From: Planctomycetota bacterium | GTDB lineage: Bacteria; Planctomycetota; UBA1135; UBA2386 | Length of the DNA stretch: 21,017 bases | NCBI GenBank assembly: GCA_016793305.1 | Contig: JAEUHU010000157.1 | Location: 1 to 21,017, forward strand | Direction of reading: 5' to 3' | Shown here: positions 16,366 to 21,017 of the stretch, one piece after another | Layout of the letters: every line of letters begins with the position of its first letter | How positions within the stretch are numbered: position 1 is the stretch's first letter | Notes under the pieces: generated by a model | Seen by the model: the letters and a program-made list of their open reading frames with translations, nothing else | Database searches by the model: none | What the model was told of the DNA's origin: nothing | Translations under genes and position numbers: made by a program

Positions 16366-19300
16366 GTGCGACCCGGCCTGCGCATCGACGTCCGCCACTC
16401 CGCGTCCCTCTGCTATGCGCTGCAGCAGAGCGCTTGGCGGTGGCTGCAAGGGATCCGGCTGCAGAACGACGGCGAACCGGTGCCCGCCGGCGCCGAGCTG
16501 GTCGTGCAGCTGGCGCCGGTGCTGACGACGCCCTGGCGGTTGCCGCTCGCGGAGCTGCCCGCCGGGGCCGACTTCGACGTCCCGGTCCCCGATCTGCCAC
16601 TCCGCGCCGAGGGCTTCGCGAACCTGGTCGAAGGGGCGCGCGCCGAACTCGTCGTGGCGCTCGAACGCGACGGGGCGACGCTCGCCGAGCAACGGTCGCC
16701 GATCGACCTGCTCGCCTACAACGAGTGGCCGGGCCTGCGGCCGCTGCCGGGGGTGCTGGCGGCGTTCGTGGCCGCGAACCACCCGGCCCTGGCGCCGCTG
16801 CTGCAGGCTGTGTCGGCGGACCTGCAGCAGGCGACCGGGCAGCCGGCCCTCGACGGCTACCAGAGCCGTTCGCCGGCCCGGATCCGCGCGCTGGTCGCTG
16901 CAGTGCACGCCGCGGTGAGCGGCCTCGGCATCACCTACGTCGGCGCGCCGCCGAGCTACGAGCGGCTCGGCCAGAAGGTCCGCACACCCGAACAGGTGGT
17001 CGGCGAACGGCTCGGCACCTGCCTCGATCTCGCGGTGCTCTACGCCGCCGTGCTCGAGCACGTCGGGCTCGAGCCGATCGTCGTGCTGGTGCGCGGCCAC
17101 GCCCTGGTCGGCGTGTGGCTGCGGCCGACGACCTCGCCGCACGTCGAACTCGGGCCCGCCGTCGAACTGCGCAAGCAGGTCGACGCCGGCGCGCTGTTGC
17201 TGCTGGAGGCCACCGCGGCGTGCAGCGGCCAGCGCGCCGACTTCGCGACCGCGTGCCAGCTGGCGCAGAAGCACCTCGGCGACGACGGCTTCGAACTGGC
17301 GGTCGACATCGCCGCGGCGCGCCGGGTCGGCATCCGGCCGCTGCCGCTGCGCACGCACGCGTTCCTGGTGGTGGAGCCGCTCGGCGACGATCCGGCGGTC
17401 GCCTCGCGGCAGGTGCGGACCGGCGCCGCCGAGCACGGCGTGGTCGCTGCGACGGCAGGTGACGGGGCGATGGTGCCGCCGACGGTGCCCCCCGAGCCAG
17501 CGCCGCCGAAGGACCGCCTCGAGCACTGGAAGAGCAAGCTGCTCGACCTGTCGATGTGGAACCGGTTGCTGAACTTCTCGGCGACCAAGAAGACGCTGCC
17601 GCTGCTCGGTGCGGACCTCGCGGCGCTCGAGGACCGCCTGCAGCAAGGCGGGCGTGTGCGTGTGCTGGCGCGGCCCGATCTCGGCCAGCACGGCGACACG
17701 CCGCGCGACCTCGACCTCGCGGCCCGGCAGAGCGGCGTCGACGTGCTCGCCCACTACCTGGCCGAGGAGCTGCGCGCCGGCCGGCTGCGCGCCGACCTCG
17801 ACGACGAAGAACTCGACGCGCGTCAGGTCGAGATCTATCGCCACGCCCGCACGTCGCTCGAGGAGAGCGGCGCCAACACGCTCTACGTCGCGATCGGCTT
17901 CCTCAAGTACTACGAGACGCGCGAGTCGCAGAAACCGCGGCGCGCGCCGTTGCTGCTGGTGCCGTTGGTCGTCGAGCGCACCTCGGTCGCCGACGGCTGC
18001 CGGTTCGTGCTCGACGACGCCGAGCCGCGACTCAACCAGACGCTGCGCCAGTTCCTGCTGCGCGACTTCGAGCTGCAGGTGCCGCTCGGCGACTCGCCGC
18101 CGGAGGGCGAGATCGGCGTCGACGTCGACGCCGTGCTCGCGGCGTTCCGCGAGGTGGCGCTGCGCATGCCGCGGTGGGAGGTCGAGGCGACGGCGTGCAT
18201 CGGCTTCTTCTCGTTCACCAAGTACCTGATGTTCCTCGACCTGGCCGAGCGCGAGGCGCTGCTGCAGAGCCCGGTGCTGCAGCACCTGGTCGAACGGCCT
18301 GGGACCACGTTCACGCAGGACGCGCCGGAGTTCGCGCGTGAGCGGCTCGACGACCACGACGCGGCGGCGACGTTCTGCCCGAAGGACGCCGACAGTTCGC
18401 AGCTCGCGGCGGTGCTCGCCGCTGCGAACGGGCGGTCGTTCGTGCTCGAAGGGCCACCGGGCACGGGCAAGTCGCAGACGATCACCAACCTGATCGCGCA
18501 GGCGCTGGCGACCGGACAGCGCGTGCTGTTCGTCGCCGAGAAGCGCGCGGCCCTCGAGGTCGTGCAGCGCCGCCTCGCCGGGGTCGGGCTCGGGCCGTTC
18601 TGCCTCGAGCTGCACTCGAGCAAGAGCGGGCCGAAGGCCGTGCTCGAGCAGTTGCGGCAGGCACTCGAGGTCGGCCAGCGGCGCGAACCGGCGGAATGGG
18701 CGCAGCTCGCCGGCGAGCTGCAGGCGACGCGCAAGCAGCTCAACGCCGTGGTGCACGACCTGCACCGGCCGCGCGAGCACGGCGTGTCGGTCTACCAGGC
18801 GATGGGCGAGTGCATCGCCCGCCGTGCGGCGGTGCGTGTGCCGTGGCCGGGCATCGGCGAAGCGGCGCCCGAACGCGTGCGTGCGGCGCTCGCAGCCATC
18901 GGCGAACTCGCCGGCGTCGCGGCGACGCTCGGCGTGCCGCAGCAGTCGGCCTTCTGGGGCGTGCACCGGGCGGACTGGACGCCCGCGCTCGAACGCCAGG
19001 TGCCGGCCGCCACGGCTCGCGCGGCCGCGGCGATCGACGCGCTGGCCCGCGCGTTCCGCGGCGTTGCCGAAGCTCTCGCTCTCGATGCCGTGCTGCCGGC
19101 GGGCGGGCCGAGTCGCGCCCAGCTGGCCCTGGTGCTGCGTCTGGCCCTGCTCTGGAACGCGCCGTCGCTGCCGCCTGCTGCGCTGCTGCGCAGCGCGGAC
19201 TGGCGGCTGCTCGACGGCGAACTGTCGCGCGCCAGCCAGGACGGCGCGCAGCGCGACGCGGCGTGGGCGCCGCTCGCGAGCCGCTGGCGCCGCGAACTGC

Positions 19301-21017
19301 TGCAGCAGGACCTCGATCGACTCACGAAGGCGGTGGCGCGCGCGGTCGGCTCGTTCTTCCTGCTGCGCTGGTGGCGGCTGCGTGGACCACGCGCGGAGCT
19401 CACCGGAGTGGCGCTCGGGGCGTTGCCGGTACCGGCTCGGCTGCTCGAGGACCTGCAGGCCGCCTCGGCGGTGCGCACGCTCGAACGGAGCCTGCTGGAG
19501 CGCCGCGCCGTCGCGACGGTGCTCGGCGCGCACTGGCGGGCGAGCCTGTGCGACTGGTCGCAGCTGAACGCCTGGCTCGACTGGGTGCGCGAGGTGCGGC
19601 GCGTGCTGGTGCAGTTGCAGCCCGGGGCGCTCGCACCGGCACCGGCCGTGCTCGACGCGTTCGGCAGGCACCTCGACGCGCTCGCCGACGGTTCGGACCT
19701 GCTGCCGGGCCGGCTCGGCGCGCTGCGGGCGGCGCACGACGAGTGGCTCGCGGCGAAGGCGGCGCTCGACGAACTGCTGCGCCTGCACGACGACGAGGCG
19801 TTCGGGCCGGCCGACGCTCCGGGCTGCTTCGCCACCATCGCCGGCCGCCTGGCCGGCTTCGGCCCAGCACTGCCGAGCCTGCGCGACTTCTGCGCCTACC
19901 GGCAGGTCGCCGACGCGGCGACGAGTCATGGGGCGGCCCCGTGGGTGCAGGCGCACGCCGACGGCACCGTGGCCGCGGCCCAGCTCGTCGACGGCGCGCG
20001 GGTGACGTTCCTCGAAGCGTGGCTCGACGTCGTGCACGCGCACGAGCCGGCGCTGGCGCGCTTCCGCGGCCAGGACCACGAACGCACGATCGCCCGCTTC
20101 ACGGCGCTGGACCAGCAGGCGCTGCAGCTGTGCGCCGAGGTCGTGCGGGCGCGTCTCGCGGCGCGGGTGCCGCAGCTGCGCGATACGCAGGTCGCCAGCA
20201 GCGAGCTCGGCGTGCTCGAGCGCGAGCTGAAGAAGCAGCGGAAGCACAAGCCGGTGCGCAAGCTGCTGGCCGAGATCCCCGGCCTGCTCGGGCGCCTCGC
20301 ACCGTGCGTGCTGATGAGCCCGTTGTCGGTCGCGCAGTACCTGGCGCGCAGCAGTGCCCGCTTCGACCTCGTCGTGTTCGACGAGGCTTCGCAGATCCCG
20401 ATGTGGGACGCGGTCGGCGCGATCGGGCGCGGCGACTCGCTGGTGGTGGTGGGCGACAGCCGGCAGCTGCCGCCGACGACGTTCTTCCAGCGCCAGGCGC
20501 AGGACGTCGAGATCGGCTCCGACGAGCTGCCCGAGGACCTCGAGAGCCTGCTCGACGAGTGCAGTGTCGCCGGGCTCCCGAAGCTGCACCTCGACTGGCA
20601 CTACCGCAGTCGCCACGAGTCGCTGATCGCGTTCAGCAACCACCACTACTACCAGAACCGCCTGCTGACCTTCCCGTCGCCGGAGGCGGGTGCTGAAGGC
20701 CTCGGCGTGCGCTGCGTGCGCGTGCCGGGCGTCTACGAGCGCGCCGGTTCGCAGCAGAACCCGATCGAAGCCGAGGCGCTGTGCACCGAGGTGCTGGCAC
20801 GATTGCTCGATCCCGTGCGCAGCAAGCAGAGCCTCGGCGTGGTGACGTTCAGCCAGGCGCAGCAGGTGTTGATCGAGAACCGGCTCGACCAGGCGCGCCG
20901 CGAACGGCCCGAGGTCGAGGCCGCGTGGCACGCCGCCAGCGAGCCGGTGTTCGTCAAGAACCTCGAGAACGTGCAGGGCGACGAACGCGACGTGATCCTG
21001 TTCTCGATCTGCTACGG
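16366..21017 (+). CDS. Giant DUF4011-type SF1 helicase with transglutaminase-like domain (3' end outside window)
   Basis: One frame is open from 16249 to the edge of the window; 1550 codons follow the chosen start. Residues ~170-290 resemble a transglutaminase-like domain, with Cys219 (LGTCLDLA), His245 (RGHALVGVWL) and Glu281 (LLLEATA) as a possible triad. DUF4011 begins near 384 (RLEHWKSKLLDLSMWNRLL). The helicase core has Walker A GPPGTGKS (696-703), motif Ia-like VLFVAEKRAALEVV, motif II VVFDEASQIP (DEAS 1339-1342), motif III VVVGDSRQLPPTTF, and a late motif VQGDERDVI just before the window ends. About 640 residues lie between Walker A and motif II, as in other giant members. GTG 16366 is chosen because RIDVRHS opens the N-terminal beta-rich domain; ATG 16285 or 16291 would add 25-27 residues. 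Relatives often end in a Vsr/DUF559-like nuclease, and some are reported in anti-phage systems. Confidence 0.88.
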   Translation, partial: MRPGLRIDVRHSASLCYALQQSAWRWLQGIRLQNDGEPVPAGAELVVQLAPVLTTPWRLPLAELPAGADFDVPVPDLPLRAEGFANLVEGARAELVVALERDGATLAEQRSPIDLLAYNEWPGLRPLPGVLAAFVAANHPALAPLLQAVSADLQQATGQPALDGYQSRSPARIRALVAAVHAAVSGLGITYVGAPPSYERLGQKVRTPEQVVGERLGTCLDLAVLYAAVLEHVGLEPIVVLVRGHALVGVWLRPTTSPHVELGPAVELRKQVDAGALLLLEATAACSGQRADFATACQLAQKHLGDDGFELAVDIAAARRVGIRPLPLRTHAFLVVEPLGDDPAVASRQVRTGAAEHGVVAATAGDGAMVPPTVPPEPAPPKDRLEHWKSKLLDLSMWNRLLNFSATKKTLPLLGADLAALEDRLQQGGRVRVLARPDLGQHGDTPRDLDLAARQSGVDVLAHYLAEELRAGRLRADLDDEELDARQVEIYRHARTSLEESGANTLYVAIGFLKYYETRESQKPRRAPLLLVPLVVERTSVADGCRFVLDDAEPRLNQTLRQFLLRDFELQVPLGDSPPEGEIGVDVDAVLAAFREVALRMPRWEVEATACIGFFSFTKYLMFLDLAEREALLQSPVLQHLVERPGTTFTQDAPEFARERLDDHDAAATFCPKDADSSQLAAVLAAANGRSFVLEGPPGTGKSQTITNLIAQALATGQRVLFVAEKRAALEVVQRRLAGVGLGPFCLELHSSKSGPKAVLEQLRQALEVGQRREPAEWAQLAGELQATRKQLNAVVHDLHRPREHGVSVYQAMGECIARRAAVRVPWPGIGEAAPERVRAALAAIGELAGVAATLGVPQQSAFWGVHRADWTPALERQVPAATARAAAAIDALARAFRGVAEALALDAVLPAGGPSRAQLALVLRLALLWNAPSLPPAALLRSADWRLLDGELSRASQDGAQRDAAWAPLASRWRRELLQQDLDRLTKAVARAVGSFFLLRWWRLRGPRAELTGVALGALPVPARLLEDLQAASAVRTLERSLLERRAVATVLGAHWRASLCDWSQLNAWLDWVREVRRVLVQLQPGALAPAPAVLDAFGRHLDALADGSDLLPGRLGALRAAHDEWLAAKAALDELLRLHDDEAFGPADAPGCFATIAGRLAGFGPALPSLRDFCAYRQVADAATSHGAAPWVQAHADGTVAAAQLVDGARVTFLEAWLDVVHAHEPALARFRGQDHERTIARFTALDQQALQLCAEVVRARLAARVPQLRDTQVASSELGVLERELKKQRKHKPVRKLLAEIPGLLGRLAPCVLMSPLSVAQYLARSSARFDLVVFDEASQIPMWDAVGAIGRGDSLVVVGDSRQLPPTTFFQRQAQDVEIGSDELPEDLESLLDECSVAGLPKLHLDWHYRSRHESLIAFSNHHYYQNRLLTFPSPEAGAEGLGVRCVRVPGVYERAGSQQNPIEAEALCTEVLARLLDPVRSKQSLGVVTFSQAQQVLIENRLDQARRERPEVEAAWHAASEPVFVKNLENVQGDERDVILFSICY

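Overview
The window is 21 kb of dense, very GC-rich bacterial DNA, by eye well above 65 % G+C. It has short intergenic gaps, several GTG starts and an uneven use of Shine-Dalgarno leaders. No rRNA, tRNA, CRISPR, transposase or phage gene is visible, so it reads as a chromosomal segment. No marker fixes the phylum. A DUF4011-type giant helicase, an S46 peptidase, a BCAM0308-type zinc-ribbon protein, a Tlc-like nucleotide translocase homologue and an FHA-rich signalling protein together suggest a Gram-negative environmental bacterium. Planctomycetota is my best guess; Myxococcota or Acidobacteriota are alternatives. That is inference only.

Layout. (1) 1-1179, + strand: the 3' end of a YceI-like protein gene, then an unrecognised polytopic membrane protein. 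(2) 1173-3553: an EamA/DMT permease on the minus strand, tail to tail with the membrane protein, and divergent from a Tlc/Npt-like nucleotide transporter homologue; a short palindrome-rich promoter region separates the pair. (3) 3567-7456, minus strand: a probable four-gene run of SAM methyltransferase, stand-alone NuoF-like flavo-iron-sulfur protein, THUMP/RlmL-type RNA methyltransferase and rhomboid protease. (4) 7607-9918, + strand: a BCAM0308-type protein and an exported S46 dipeptidyl-peptidase. (5) 9989-12409, minus strand: an 806-residue protein joining an FHA domain, one membrane helix, a Lon-type (S16) protease domain without ATPase, and about 410 unassigned residues. (6) 12647-16169, minus strand: boxC, boxB and a thioredoxin-like [2Fe-2S] ferredoxin, i.e. 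the ring-epoxidising and ring-cleaving core of aerobic benzoyl-CoA degradation. (7) 16366 to the window edge, + strand: the first 1550 codons of a giant DUF4011/SF1 helicase with an N-terminal transglutaminase-like domain.

How the genes may work together. BoxB oxidises benzoyl-CoA to its 2,3-epoxide and BoxC hydrolytically opens the ring. The usual reductase BoxA, the ligase and the aldehyde dehydrogenase are not in this window. The ferredoxin that follows boxB is the obvious local candidate for electron supply. The FHA-Lon protein is the most novel-looking element: a forkhead-associated phosphopeptide reader apparently tethered through the membrane to a Ser-Lys protease whose Ser-to-Lys spacing (43 residues) equals that of Lon. 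The helicase belongs to a family in which some members have been linked to anti-phage defence, but its C-terminus lies outside the window.
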